Of a stretch of 64,000 nucleotides of DNA, positions 15,737-24,645 are shown piece by piece; the stretch's first letter is position 1, and each line of letters begins with the position of its first letter. The position numbers were made by a program, and so were the translations under genes. The stretch is from Bacteroidaceae bacterium (GTDB taxonomy: Bacteria > Bacteroidota > Bacteroidia > Bacteroidales > Bacteroidaceae). The notes beneath the pieces were generated by a model that was given only the letters and a program-made list of their open reading frames with translations, made no database searches and was not told the origin of the DNA. The stretch lies in the NCBI GenBank assembly GCA_024401115.1, contig JAKSLP010000001.1:1-64000 (forward strand), read 5' to 3'.

Positions 15737-18424
15737 ATGAAAAAACTATTCTTAACTATAGCTGTGGCAGTCGTAGCCCTGCTTTCATCCTGCTCAGGTG
15801 GCGGTGATCACTTCATCAGTGACAGCGCCTTCATGAAGCAGGTGCAGCAGGATCTGGAGGCCAAGCAGAAGCAATTGCCTAACGGCGACTTCTTCAGCAT
15901 CCTGCAGAACGAGGGACTGACCACCTATGAGAAAGAGGCATTGCAGTTCCTGTATGCCTATATGCCGGAGAGTGATATCGTGGACCAGACCGGCGATTTC
16001 TTCCTGAAGAACGTGCAACTGACCCAGCAGGCAGTCAATGAGATGCCTTGGGGCAAGCAGTTGGACGAGAGCCTGATCCGCTATTTCGTTTTGCCTCTGC
16101 GTGTGAACAACGAGCCTCTGGATATGGCTCGCGAGGTGTTCTACGGTGAACTGAAGGACCGTGTGAAGAACCTGTCGCTGCTGGATGCCATCATCGAGGT
16201 GAACCATTGGTGCCACGAGAAGATGGTCTACACCCCTAGTGACGGCCGTACCAGCAGCCCTCTGCAGTCGCTGCGTACCGCTTATGGCCGCTGCGGTGAG
16301 GAAAGTACCTTCTGCGTAGCAGCCTTGCGTTCGGTAGGTATCCCTGCCCGTCAGGTCTATGCCCCACGTTGGGCACACACCGACGACAACCACGCTTGGG
16401 TTGAGGCATGGGTAGACGGCGGCTGGCACTTCCTGGGTGCCTGCGAGCCAGAGCCAGTGCTGGACCTGGGTTGGTTCAACGCCCCAGCCAGCCGAAGCAT
16501 GCTGATGCACACCAAGGTGTTCGGCAACTATAACGGCGCCGAGGAGGTGATGGTTCATCAGCAGAACTTTACCGAGATTAACGTCATCAGCAACTATGCC
16601 CAGAGTGCCCGCATGGATGTCACCGTGGTGGACGCAGCCGGCAAGCCTGTTGAGGGGGCCAAGGTAGAGTTTAAGGTGTACAACTATGCCGAGTTCTATA
16701 CCGTAGCCACCAAGTACACCGACAAGGAGGGTAAGACCTTCCTGTCATCCGGTTTGGGTAATCTGCTGGTATGGGCCAGCAAGGACAATAAGTTCGGTTA
16801 CGACAAGCTGTCGTTCGGTAAGGAGACCGAGAAGACCGTTTCCCTGAGCCATGAGCCGGGTGAGGTTTGCGAGCTGGATATGGACATCGTTCCTCCTCCA
16901 GTACACTTCGACAAGCCAAACGTAACCCCAGAGCAGCGTGCCAACAACGATAAGCTGATGGCCCGCGAGGACAGCATCCGCAATGCCTATGTGGCTACCA
17001 TGATGAATCATGCCAAGGCTGCTGCCTGGGCAGTAGAGAACCAGTTGGACAGCGCTGTGGTGGCTCCTATGCTGGAGAAGAGCCGCGGCAATCATCCTGC
17101 CATTACCGGTTACCTGAAGGGTGCCGCTGACAAGGCATTGGCTTTGGCATTGCTGAAGACCGTATCGGCCAAGGACTTGCGTGACGTACCTCAGGAGGTA
17201 ATCGAGAATCACCTGACCAACACCACCCGTCTGGAAGGTGTGAGCGAGGAGATGTTCAACCAGTATGTACTGTGTCCACGTGTAGAGCTGGAGCAGCTGA
17301 CCTGCTACAAGCCATTCTTCCAGAAGGCCATCGAGGCCGAGACTGCCAAGGCTTATCAGGCCGATCCTGCCCAGCTGGTGCTGTGGGTAAAGGATAACAT
17401 CAAGTTGGACGATGCTGTGAATGAGACCAGCGTTCCTGTATCCCCTATGGGTGTATGGAAGGCTAAGGTGGCTGACACCCGTTCACGTGCCATCTTCTTC
17501 GTATCCGCATGCCGCAGCTTAGGTATCCCTTCCCGTCTGGACCCTGTCAACGGCAAGGTACAGTACCTGAAAGAGAATGCATGGGTTGACGTGGACTTTG
17601 AAAAGGGCCAGGGCGAGATGAGCAAGGGTACCGTTCAGTTGGCTTACAAAGCCACTCCAGAGATGAAGAACCCACGTTACTATACCCACTTTACCCTGTC
17701 GAAGTTTGAGAATGGTACCTTCCAGTTGCTGGACTTCACCGGAGGCGATACCGACATGGGTGACGGAGCTGACCTGGAAGCCATGCGCAAGGGCCTGACC
17801 CTGGACGAGGGTTACTACCAGCTGTGTAGCGGTACCCGTCAGCCAGACGGTTCGGTTCTGAGCCACCTGTCATACTTCAACGTAAAGAAGGGTGAGACCA
17901 CATCCGTGAATCTGGTGATGCGTCCAAGCAACGCCGGAAAGCAAGAGATCGGTAAGCTGGATGCCGCACTGACCTATCAGCCACTGGTGCTGGAGGACAA
18001 GACCATCGCCAAGAAGGAAGACGGCCAGAAAGCACTGAAGGACGCTAAGGAAGGCTATTATATCGCAGTGGTTCTGGGTGTGAACGAGGAGCCAACCAAC
18101 CATGTGCTGCGTGACATTGCTACCCTGAAAGCCGACTTTGAGCAGTGGGGACAGCCTATCTATATGTTCTTCCCAGGTCAGGAGCAGTTGGATAAGTTCC
18201 GTCTGCAGGACTTCCCTGGTCTGCCTTCTACCATCCAGTACGGTCTGGACAAGGAGGTGGTACTGCAGAAGGCCATGGCCGAAGGCGGTCAGTTGGGTGA
18301 CCCAGACCAGTTGCCTATCGTGGTACTGGCCAACACCGACGGCAGCGTATACTTTGCTTCACAGGGCTACACCATCGGTATGGGTGAGCAGCTGATGAAG
18401 GTGGTACACAATTTGAATAAGTAA
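15737..18424 (+). CDS. Transglutaminase-like lipoprotein, tandem domains
   Basis: 895 residues. Lipobox LSSC (Cys19). A transglutaminase/papain-like core spans about 145-245: Cys186 (YGRCGEEST) and His219 (DDNHAWVEAW) form the expected pair, and an acidic residue follows in GACEPEP. A carboxypeptidase-regulatory/FN3-like segment follows at 290-370. A second, degenerate transglutaminase-like region (about 560-640, TRSRAIFFVSACRSLGIPSR then NAWVDVDFE) lacks the Cys-Gly and His motifs. The last part has a thioredoxin-like flavour, uncertain. Members of this fold act as proteases, amidases or cross-linkers; here glycopeptide cleavage is a guess. The start at 15737 is set by the lipoprotein signal. 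CAACAGT short repeats precede it. Confidence 0.7.
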   Translation: MKKLFLTIAVAVVALLSSCSGGGDHFISDSAFMKQVQQDLEAKQKQLPNGDFFSILQNEGLTTYEKEALQFLYAYMPESDIVDQTGDFFLKNVQLTQQAVNEMPWGKQLDESLIRYFVLPLRVNNEPLDMAREVFYGELKDRVKNLSLLDAIIEVNHWCHEKMVYTPSDGRTSSPLQSLRTAYGRCGEESTFCVAALRSVGIPARQVYAPRWAHTDDNHAWVEAWVDGGWHFLGACEPEPVLDLGWFNAPASRSMLMHTKVFGNYNGAEEVMVHQQNFTEINVISNYAQSARMDVTVVDAAGKPVEGAKVEFKVYNYAEFYTVATKYTDKEGKTFLSSGLGNLLVWASKDNKFGYDKLSFGKETEKTVSLSHEPGEVCELDMDIVPPPVHFDKPNVTPEQRANNDKLMAREDSIRNAYVATMMNHAKAAAWAVENQLDSAVVAPMLEKSRGNHPAITGYLKGAADKALALALLKTVSAKDLRDVPQEVIENHLTNTTRLEGVSEEMFNQYVLCPRVELEQLTCYKPFFQKAIEAETAKAYQADPAQLVLWVKDNIKLDDAVNETSVPVSPMGVWKAKVADTRSRAIFFVSACRSLGIPSRLDPVNGKVQYLKENAWVDVDFEKGQGEMSKGTVQLAYKATPEMKNPRYYTHFTLSKFENGTFQLLDFTGGDTDMGDGADLEAMRKGLTLDEGYYQLCSGTRQPDGSVLSHLSYFNVKKGETTSVNLVMRPSNAGKQEIGKLDAALTYQPLVLEDKTIAKKEDGQKALKDAKEGYYIAVVLGVNEEPTNHVLRDIATLKADFEQWGQPIYMFFPGQEQLDKFRLQDFPGLPSTIQYGLDKEVVLQKAMAEGGQLGDPDQLPIVVLANTDGSVYFASQGYTIGMGEQLMKVVHNLNK

Positions 18425-18435
18425 CTTTAACATAT

Positions 18436-18472
18436 GCCATTGTAGCGGTGAATGCCGCTGCAATGGCTTTTC
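18436..18472 (+). terminator. Hairpin with short T-run
   Basis: 13-bp stem with one mismatch (18436-18448 with 18455-18467, 6-base loop) followed by TTTTCCT. It lies between the transglutaminase-like gene and the peptidase gene, and overlaps the leader of the latter, so it may attenuate rather than end transcription. Confidence 0.55.
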
Positions 18473-18478
18473 CTATCC

Positions 18479-19513
18479 ATGAAAAACATCTTACTTAAAG
18501 CCTTGGCATGCGCTGCCCTGTTAACCTGCACCATGCCAGCCGATGCACAGAAGAAAAAGGCTGCACTTCCTGATCCCAAGGAGGTGGGACTGGCTACTAT
18601 CAGTCGCTCCACAGCCGAATCCATCATCGAATTCCTGGCCTGTGACGAACTGGAAGGCCGTGAGTCCGGCTACAACGGAGCCAACATCGCCAGCCGATAC
18701 ATCGCATCCGAACTGAAGAAGATGGGCATTCAGCCCCTGCTGAAGGAAGGCTATTACCAGCCCTTCTCAGCCTATAGCCCAGACCGTCAGACCCGCAAGC
18801 GCTTTGAGGTGCATCCGGACTCCATCAGCAAGATGATGGGTGGGGTACACCGCAAATTGAACATGCGCAACGTGCTGGGTATGATTCCGGGTGAGCGCAG
18901 CAACGAATATGTGATTGTAGGTGCGCATTTCGACCACCTGGGGCTGGATACCGCCCTGGACGGTGACCAGATCTACAACGGTGCCGACGATAATGCATCG
19001 GGCGTGAGTGCCGTGCTGCAGATAGCCAAGGCCTTCCTGGCCAGCGGCAAGAAGCCGATGCGTAATGTCATCTTTGCCTTCTGGGACGGTGAGGAGCGTG
19101 GCTTGCTGGGCTCGAAATACTTTACCCAGAACTGTCCGTTCATCGGTCAGGTGAAGAGCTACCTGAACTTCGATATGATAGGCCGTAACAACAAGCCCGA
19201 GGACCCCAGCTACATGGTGTATTTCTACACCGCATCGCATCCGGCATTCGGCGACTGGCTGAAGGATGACATTGCCCACTATGGACTGAACCTGAACCCC
19301 AGCTACCGTGCTTGGGACAATCCGGTGGGTGGCAGTGACAATGCCTCTTTCGCACTGAAGAATATTCCTATCCTGTGGTATCACACCGACGCCAATCCCG
19401 ACTATCATGCACCGGGCGACCATGCCGACCGCCTGAATTGGGAGAAAGTGGTGGAAATCACCAAGGCTTCCTACCTGAATGCCTGGAACATGGCGAATGT
19501 GGAAGAATACTAA
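18479..19513 (+). CDS. M28-family zinc aminopeptidase-like protein, secreted
   Basis: 344 residues with a signal peptide (cleavage near ADA-Q, 21-24). The M28 di-zinc peptidase core is complete: His150 (VGAHFDHLG), Asp170-Asp171 (NGADDNASG), Glu205-Glu206 (WDGEERGLLG), Asp in LNFDMIGRN and His in YHTDANPDYHAPGDH. A protease-associated insert is absent, giving a compact enzyme. The start is the ATG at 18479 that gives the signal peptide; an ATG 27 bases upstream falls inside the hairpin. Within this locus it would trim the peptide part of deglycosylated or glycosylated fragments. Confidence 0.88.
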   Translation: MKNILLKALACAALLTCTMPADAQKKKAALPDPKEVGLATISRSTAESIIEFLACDELEGRESGYNGANIASRYIASELKKMGIQPLLKEGYYQPFSAYSPDRQTRKRFEVHPDSISKMMGGVHRKLNMRNVLGMIPGERSNEYVIVGAHFDHLGLDTALDGDQIYNGADDNASGVSAVLQIAKAFLASGKKPMRNVIFAFWDGEERGLLGSKYFTQNCPFIGQVKSYLNFDMIGRNNKPEDPSYMVYFYTASHPAFGDWLKDDIAHYGLNLNPSYRAWDNPVGGSDNASFALKNIPILWYHTDANPDYHAPGDHADRLNWEKVVEITKASYLNAWNMANVEEY

Positions 19514-19552
19514 AAAAGTGGAACGAAAGTTGGCACTGAGGACTATTTTGCT

Positions 19553-19560
19553 TATTTTTG
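19553..19560 (+). promoter_or_regulatory. -7 box TATTTTTG before the third fucosidase
   Basis: TATTTTTG, 23 bases before the ATG at 19584, with a TTGG at 19530-19533 at roughly the -33 position. It suggests that the fucosidase-GH3-nagB group has its own promoter. Confidence 0.45.
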
Positions 19561-19583
19561 TAACCTGGATAAAAATTTAAGTT

Positions 19584-21473
19584 ATGAAAAATACATCTTG
19601 GAAACATTTCCTTTTGGCAGGACTGGGACTTTTGGCTGCCGGAGCTGTCAAGGCACAGGAACCGGTACTTCCTATCCCTGAACCTAAGCAGGTGGAATGG
19701 CAGAAGATGGAGACTTATGCCTTTGTGCATTTTGGTCTGAATACATTCAACGACAGAGAATGGGGATACGGTGATTCGGATCCCAACACCTTCAACCCAA
19801 CTCGCCTGAACTGTGAGCAGTGGGTGCGTACCTTCAAGGAGGCGGGTCTTACCGGTGTGATTCTGACTGCCAAGCATCACGATGGCTTTTGCCTGTGGCC
19901 TACACAACTGACCGAGTACTGCATCCGCAATACCCCGTATAAGGATGGTCAGGGTGATGTGGTGGGCGATTTGTGCGAAGCCTGCAAGAAATACGGTATC
20001 AAGTTTGCTGTTTATCTGTCACCTTGGGACCGCAACCATGCCGATTACGGCACTCCTGCCTATGTGGAATATTACCATAAGCAGTTGCGTGAACTGATGA
20101 CCAACTACGGTGAGGTGTTCGAGGTGTGGTTTGACGGTGCAAACGGCGGCGACGGCTATTACGGTGGTGCCAAGGAGAGCCGTACCATCGACCGCAGAAA
20201 CTACTATAACTATCCTAAGATTTACGAGATACTGGATGAACTGCAGCCCAATGCAGTCATCTTTGGTGATGGCGGCCCGGGTTGCCGCTGGGTTGGTAAC
20301 GAGGGCGGTTATGCCAGTCCTACCAACTGGTCCTTCCTGCGTAAGGGCGAGGTGTATCCGGGTTATCCCAACTACCGCGAGTTGCAGTACGGACATGCCG
20401 ACGGCAACCAGTGGGTTCCTGCCGAGTGCGACGTGTCTATTCGTCCGGGATGGTTCTATCATCCGGAAGAGGACGACAAGGTGAAGACTCCGGAACAGCT
20501 GGCCGACCTGTATTACCGCAACGTGGGTCATAACGGTACTTTCCTGCTGAACTTCCCGGTAAACCGTGAGGGACTGATTTCCAAGACCGACTCCATCAAT
20601 GCGGTCAAGTTCCATCAGATTATCCAGAAGGAACTGGGTGTCGACCTGCTGAAGAGCCTGAAGGCTAAGGTTTCCAATAGCCGCAAGGGACACGATGCCA
20701 TGGCCTTGACCGACGGTGACTACGATACCTATTGGGCTACCGAGGACGGCGTGACCAAGGCCAGCATAGAATACCGTTTCCCAAATCCGGTAAAGATTAA
20801 CCGCATGATGCTGCAGGAGTATATCCCGCTGGGTCAGCGTGTGAAGTCGTTCACCGTGGAATACGAAGACAAGAAAGGCGACTGGAAGCTGGTGCAACTG
20901 AACGAGGAGACCACCACCATCGGTTATAAGCGACTGTTGCGCTTCCCGACCGTAGAGGCCAGAAAACTGCGTGTAACCATCAACGATGCACGCGGACCTA
21001 TCGTTCTGAACCGTGTGGCTGCCTTCTGGGGTGGCGAGGGTAGTGACGATATCTTCCAAGTGAAGAATACCAACTACAACAGTTCTAACTATACGATGGT
21101 AGGCGTATCAGAAGAGGAGTCGAAGAAGGCTGTGGATAAGAACGAGGCTACCACCTGCTACGTAAGCGGTGATCATATCCTTATCGATTTGGGATCGGCA
21201 AAGCCGGTTACCTCGGTGTACTATTTGCCTGACCAGAGTGAGCAGAACAATGGCATCATTGCCAACTATGAACTCTATGGCGGTGTGGATGAGAACAGCG
21301 TGAAGACACTGCTGGCCAAGGGCGAATTCTCGAACATCGAGCATAACCCTATCCGTCAGGAAATTCATTTTGCTCCACAGACAGCCCGGTTCCTGTTGCT
21401 GAAATCCACCAAGACCCTGCATGCTGCCAACGGTAAGTTGGGCGTAGCTGAGCTTGGTGTTGTTGAACCTTAA
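19584..21473 (+). CDS. GH29 alpha-L-fucosidase with discoidin-type CBM (third of three)
   Basis: 629 residues. Signal peptide 1-24. The GH29 barrel has YAFVHFGLNTFNDREWG (45-61), TAKHHDGFCLWP (95-106) and the nucleophile Asp184 in VWFDGANGG. The VWFDGANGG form and the glycine-rich following loop resemble the GH29-B subgroup (alpha-1,3/1,4-active), an inference. The C-terminal region (about 375-500 and 500-629) carries F5/8 type C-like modules (DGDYDTYWATEDG, ATTCYVSGDHILIDLG). Twenty bases separate it from the GH3 gene. Confidence 0.9.
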   Translation: MKNTSWKHFLLAGLGLLAAGAVKAQEPVLPIPEPKQVEWQKMETYAFVHFGLNTFNDREWGYGDSDPNTFNPTRLNCEQWVRTFKEAGLTGVILTAKHHDGFCLWPTQLTEYCIRNTPYKDGQGDVVGDLCEACKKYGIKFAVYLSPWDRNHADYGTPAYVEYYHKQLRELMTNYGEVFEVWFDGANGGDGYYGGAKESRTIDRRNYYNYPKIYEILDELQPNAVIFGDGGPGCRWVGNEGGYASPTNWSFLRKGEVYPGYPNYRELQYGHADGNQWVPAECDVSIRPGWFYHPEEDDKVKTPEQLADLYYRNVGHNGTFLLNFPVNREGLISKTDSINAVKFHQIIQKELGVDLLKSLKAKVSNSRKGHDAMALTDGDYDTYWATEDGVTKASIEYRFPNPVKINRMMLQEYIPLGQRVKSFTVEYEDKKGDWKLVQLNEETTTIGYKRLLRFPTVEARKLRVTINDARGPIVLNRVAAFWGGEGSDDIFQVKNTNYNSSNYTMVGVSEEESKKAVDKNEATTCYVSGDHILIDLGSAKPVTSVYYLPDQSEQNNGIIANYELYGGVDENSVKTLLAKGEFSNIEHNPIRQEIHFAPQTARFLLLKSTKTLHAANGKLGVAELGVVEP

Positions 21474-21493
21474 ACCTGAAAACAAATTAGACT

Positions 21494-23833
21494 ATGAAAC
21501 TGAGAAAAATCGGAGTTTTTGCCCTGCTTTTGGCCTGCGGTCTGACCGCCAGCGCCCAGCAGGCACTGTATAAGAACGCCAAGGCATCGGTGGAAGACCG
21601 TGTAAACGACTTGGTGGGACGCATGACCGTAGAGGAGAAGATCGGTCAGCTGCTGTGTCCGTTAGGTTGGCCTATGTACGAGAAGACCGCCAAGGGCGTG
21701 CAGCCATCCGAACTGTTTATGAAACGCATGGGTGAGGCACCTATTGGCGGATTCTGGGCTGTGCTGCGTGCAGACCCATGGACCCAGAAGACCCTGGAGA
21801 CCGGACTGAATCCGGAGCAGAGTGCCAAGGCGCTGAATGCCCTGCAGAAATATGCCGTAGAGAAGACCCGTCTGGGTATTCCAATCCTGTTTGCCGAGGA
21901 AACCCCTCACGGCCACATGGCCATCGGTACCACCGTGTTCCCAACCGCACTGAGCCAGGCCAGTACCTTTGATACCGACCTGATGTTCAAGATGGGTCAG
22001 GCCATGGGTGAGGAGGTACGCGTACAGGGTGCCCACGTGGGTTACGGTCCTGTAGTGGACATTGCCCGTGAGCCACGCTGGAGCCGTATGGAGGAGACCT
22101 TCGGTGAGGATCCTGTCCTGACCGGTATCCTGGCCACTGCTATCGTCAAGGGTATGCAGGGAACCGACATCAAAGACGGTAAGCACGTATTCTCCACCCT
22201 GAAGCACTTTGCCGCTTACGGCGTGCCAGAGGGCGGTCTGAACGGTGAGCAGGCTGTGATTGGTAAGCGTGCCCTGTTCAGCGAGTATATCCCACAGTTC
22301 AAGCGCATCATCAAGGAGGCTAACGTGGGTAGCATCATGACCTCATATAACACCATCGACGGTGAGCCATGTACCGGCAGTCATTTCCTGCTGACCGAGG
22401 TGTTGCGTGACCAGTGGGGCTTTAACGGTGCCATCTATTCCGACCTGCAGAGTATTGAGGTGATGAATACCCGTCATCATGTGGTGGAGAACTGGGAGGA
22501 TGCCGGTGCCCTGTCGGTGAAGGCCGGTGTGGACATCGACCTGGAAGGCAACTCATTCAGCCTGCTGAAGGGTGCTTTGGAGAAGGGCAAGGTGACCGTA
22601 GCTGATATTGACCGTGCCGTTAAGAACGTGCTGCGCCTGAAGTTCCGTATGGGCCTGTTTGAGAATCCATACGTTGACCCTGCCGTTGCCAAGAAGGTGG
22701 TAGGCAGTGATGCACACAAGGAAATTGCCCGCGAGGTGGCCCGTGAAGGTGTGGTTCTGCTGAAGAACGACGGTCTGCTGCCATTGAAGAAGGACATCAA
22801 GAAGATTGCCGTTATCGGTCCTAATGCCGATATGATCTATAACCAGTTGGGTGACTATACCTCACCCCAGCCACGTGCTGCTGTCAGCACCGTGCTGGAC
22901 GGAGTGAAGGCCAAGTTGCCTAATGCTCAGGTAACCTACGTTAAGGGTTGTGCCATCCGTGACGTATCGCAGACCAATATCGAGGCTGCTGTAGCTGCTG
23001 CCAAGGCAGCCGAGGTAACCGTACTGGTAGTGGGCGGTTCCAGTGCCCGCGACTTTGAGACCGAGTACATGTCGACCGGTGCTGCCATTGCTCCAACCAA
23101 TGCCGTTTCGGATATGGAATGTGGCGAGGGCAACGACCGTGTAGACCTGCACCTGATGGGTGACCAGGAAAAGCTGATGGCTGCCCTGCTGGATGCAGGC
23201 GTGAAGATGGTGGTGGTTTACATCGGTGGCCGTCCATACGACATGAACATGCCTAACGAGCGTGCCAATGCCCTGTGCACCGCATGGTATCCTGGCGGTC
23301 AGGGTGGTATCGGTATAGCTGACGTGCTGTTCGGCGACTACAACCCAGCCGGCCGTCTGCCAGTCAGCGTGCCACGCAACGTGGGCCAGTTGCCTGTTCA
23401 TTATTCCAAGCGTCCTGCGCACAACTATGTCGACAGTCCTGAGACTCCTCTGTTTGCCTTCGGTTATGGCTTGAGCTACACCAAGTTCGAGTACAGCGAC
23501 CTGCAGTTGCAGCCAGGTGACGGCAAGGACGTGTACCAGACTGTATCGTTCACTGTAAAGAACGTAGGCGACTGCGACGGTGAGGAAGTAGCCCAGTTGT
23601 ACATCAACGATGAGTTCAGCTCAGTGGAGACCCCACACAAGTTGCTGAAGAACTTCAAGCGCGTAGCCCTGAAGAAAGGTGAGAGCCAGCGCATCACCTT
23701 CCAGTTGGGTTTTGACGACCTGTCGCTGTACAATCTGCAGATGAAGGAAGTCGTTGAGCCGGGAACCTTTGCCGTCATGGTAGGTGCAGCCTCGAACGAC
23801 ATCCGCTTAAATGGTAAATTCGAAATTAAATAA
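21494..23833 (+). CDS. GH3 beta-glycosidase
   Basis: 779 residues: signal peptide 1-21, GH3 TIM barrel 35-390, GH3 C-terminal sandwich 415-650, and fibronectin-III-like domain 690-770. The nucleophile is probably Asp317 in AIYSDLQSIEVM. The position after it is Leu instead of the frequent Trp of beta-glucosidases, and KHFAAYG replaces the KH(F/I)PGHG motif of NagZ-type hexosaminidases, so it is unlikely to be NagZ. The substrate is open (beta-glucosidase, xylosidase or another). It is followed 19 bases later by nagB. Confidence 0.88.
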   Translation: MKLRKIGVFALLLACGLTASAQQALYKNAKASVEDRVNDLVGRMTVEEKIGQLLCPLGWPMYEKTAKGVQPSELFMKRMGEAPIGGFWAVLRADPWTQKTLETGLNPEQSAKALNALQKYAVEKTRLGIPILFAEETPHGHMAIGTTVFPTALSQASTFDTDLMFKMGQAMGEEVRVQGAHVGYGPVVDIAREPRWSRMEETFGEDPVLTGILATAIVKGMQGTDIKDGKHVFSTLKHFAAYGVPEGGLNGEQAVIGKRALFSEYIPQFKRIIKEANVGSIMTSYNTIDGEPCTGSHFLLTEVLRDQWGFNGAIYSDLQSIEVMNTRHHVVENWEDAGALSVKAGVDIDLEGNSFSLLKGALEKGKVTVADIDRAVKNVLRLKFRMGLFENPYVDPAVAKKVVGSDAHKEIAREVAREGVVLLKNDGLLPLKKDIKKIAVIGPNADMIYNQLGDYTSPQPRAAVSTVLDGVKAKLPNAQVTYVKGCAIRDVSQTNIEAAVAAAKAAEVTVLVVGGSSARDFETEYMSTGAAIAPTNAVSDMECGEGNDRVDLHLMGDQEKLMAALLDAGVKMVVVYIGGRPYDMNMPNERANALCTAWYPGGQGGIGIADVLFGDYNPAGRLPVSVPRNVGQLPVHYSKRPAHNYVDSPETPLFAFGYGLSYTKFEYSDLQLQPGDGKDVYQTVSFTVKNVGDCDGEEVAQLYINDEFSSVETPHKLLKNFKRVALKKGESQRITFQLGFDDLSLYNLQMKEVVEPGTFAVMVGAASNDIRLNGKFEIK

Positions 23834-23852
23834 CATTAAAAACAATCACATT

Positions 23853-24644
23853 ATGAGATTAATTATTGAGCCTGATTATCTGTCCCTGTCACGTTGGGCA
23901 GCTAACTATGTAGCCGCTAAGATCAATGCAGCAAATCCTACACCAGAGAAGCCATTCAAGTTGGGTTGCCCAACCGGTTCTTCACCACTGGGTCTGTACA
24001 AGGGTCTGATTGAGTTGTACAAGAAAGGTCAGGTATCTTTCGAGAACGTCATCACCTTCAATATGGACGAGTATGTAGGTCTGCCAGAGGATCATCCAGA
24101 GAGCTACCACTCTTTCATGTGGAAGAACTTCTTCAGCCACATTAACATCAAGAAAGAGAATGTACACATCCTGAACGGCAATGCTGAGGACCTGAGAAAG
24201 GAGTGCGCTGAGTATGAGAAGGCTATCCAGGAGGCAGGCGGTATCGACCTGTTCATGGGCGGTATCGGTCCTGACGGCCACATCGCTTTCAACGAGCCAG
24301 GTTCATCACTGACTTCACGTACCCGTATCAAGGACCTGACCAGCGATACCATCATCGCCAACTCACGCTTCTTCAACTACGACCTGGATCTGGTACCACG
24401 TACCGCTCTGACCGTAGGTGTAGGCACCGTAATGGATGCTAAGGAAGTTCTGATTGTATGTAACGGTCACAACAAGGCACGCGCTTTGCAGGCAGCTATC
24501 GAGGGTGGTGTATCACAGATGTGGACCATCAGTGCACTGCAGATGCATCAGCACGCTATCATCGTTTGCGATGAGACCGCTTGCGATGAGCTGAAGGTTT
24601 CTACCTACCGTTATTTCAAGGATATCGAAAAGGATAATTTGTAA
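23853..24644 (+). CDS. nagB: Glucosamine-6-phosphate deaminase
   Basis: Converts glucosamine-6-phosphate to fructose-6-phosphate and ammonia in the cytoplasm. With the start at 23853 the protein is 263 residues, and all four catalytic positions fall at the E. coli numbers: Asp72 (FNMDEYVGL), Asp141 and His143 (GPDGHIAF), and Glu148 (NEPGSS). A longer reading overlapping the GH3 gene is rejected, since the family begins MRLII. It completes GlcNAc use together with NagA elsewhere in the window, and is two bases from the following fusion gene. Confidence 0.96.
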   Translation: MRLIIEPDYLSLSRWAANYVAAKINAANPTPEKPFKLGCPTGSSPLGLYKGLIELYKKGQVSFENVITFNMDEYVGLPEDHPESYHSFMWKNFFSHINIKKENVHILNGNAEDLRKECAEYEKAIQEAGGIDLFMGGIGPDGHIAFNEPGSSLTSRTRIKDLTSDTIIANSRFFNYDLDLVPRTALTVGVGTVMDAKEVLIVCNGHNKARALQAAIEGGVSQMWTISALQMHQHAIIVCDETACDELKVSTYRYFKDIEKDNL

Positions 24645-24645
24645 T

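Noticed and set aside
21494..23833. NagZ (GH3 hexosaminidase) as part of murein recycling
   Set aside because: The diagnostic NagZ motif of the KHFPGHGDT type is absent here and in the second GH3 (54332-56686); both have fibronectin-III-like domains typical of beta-glucosidase-type members.
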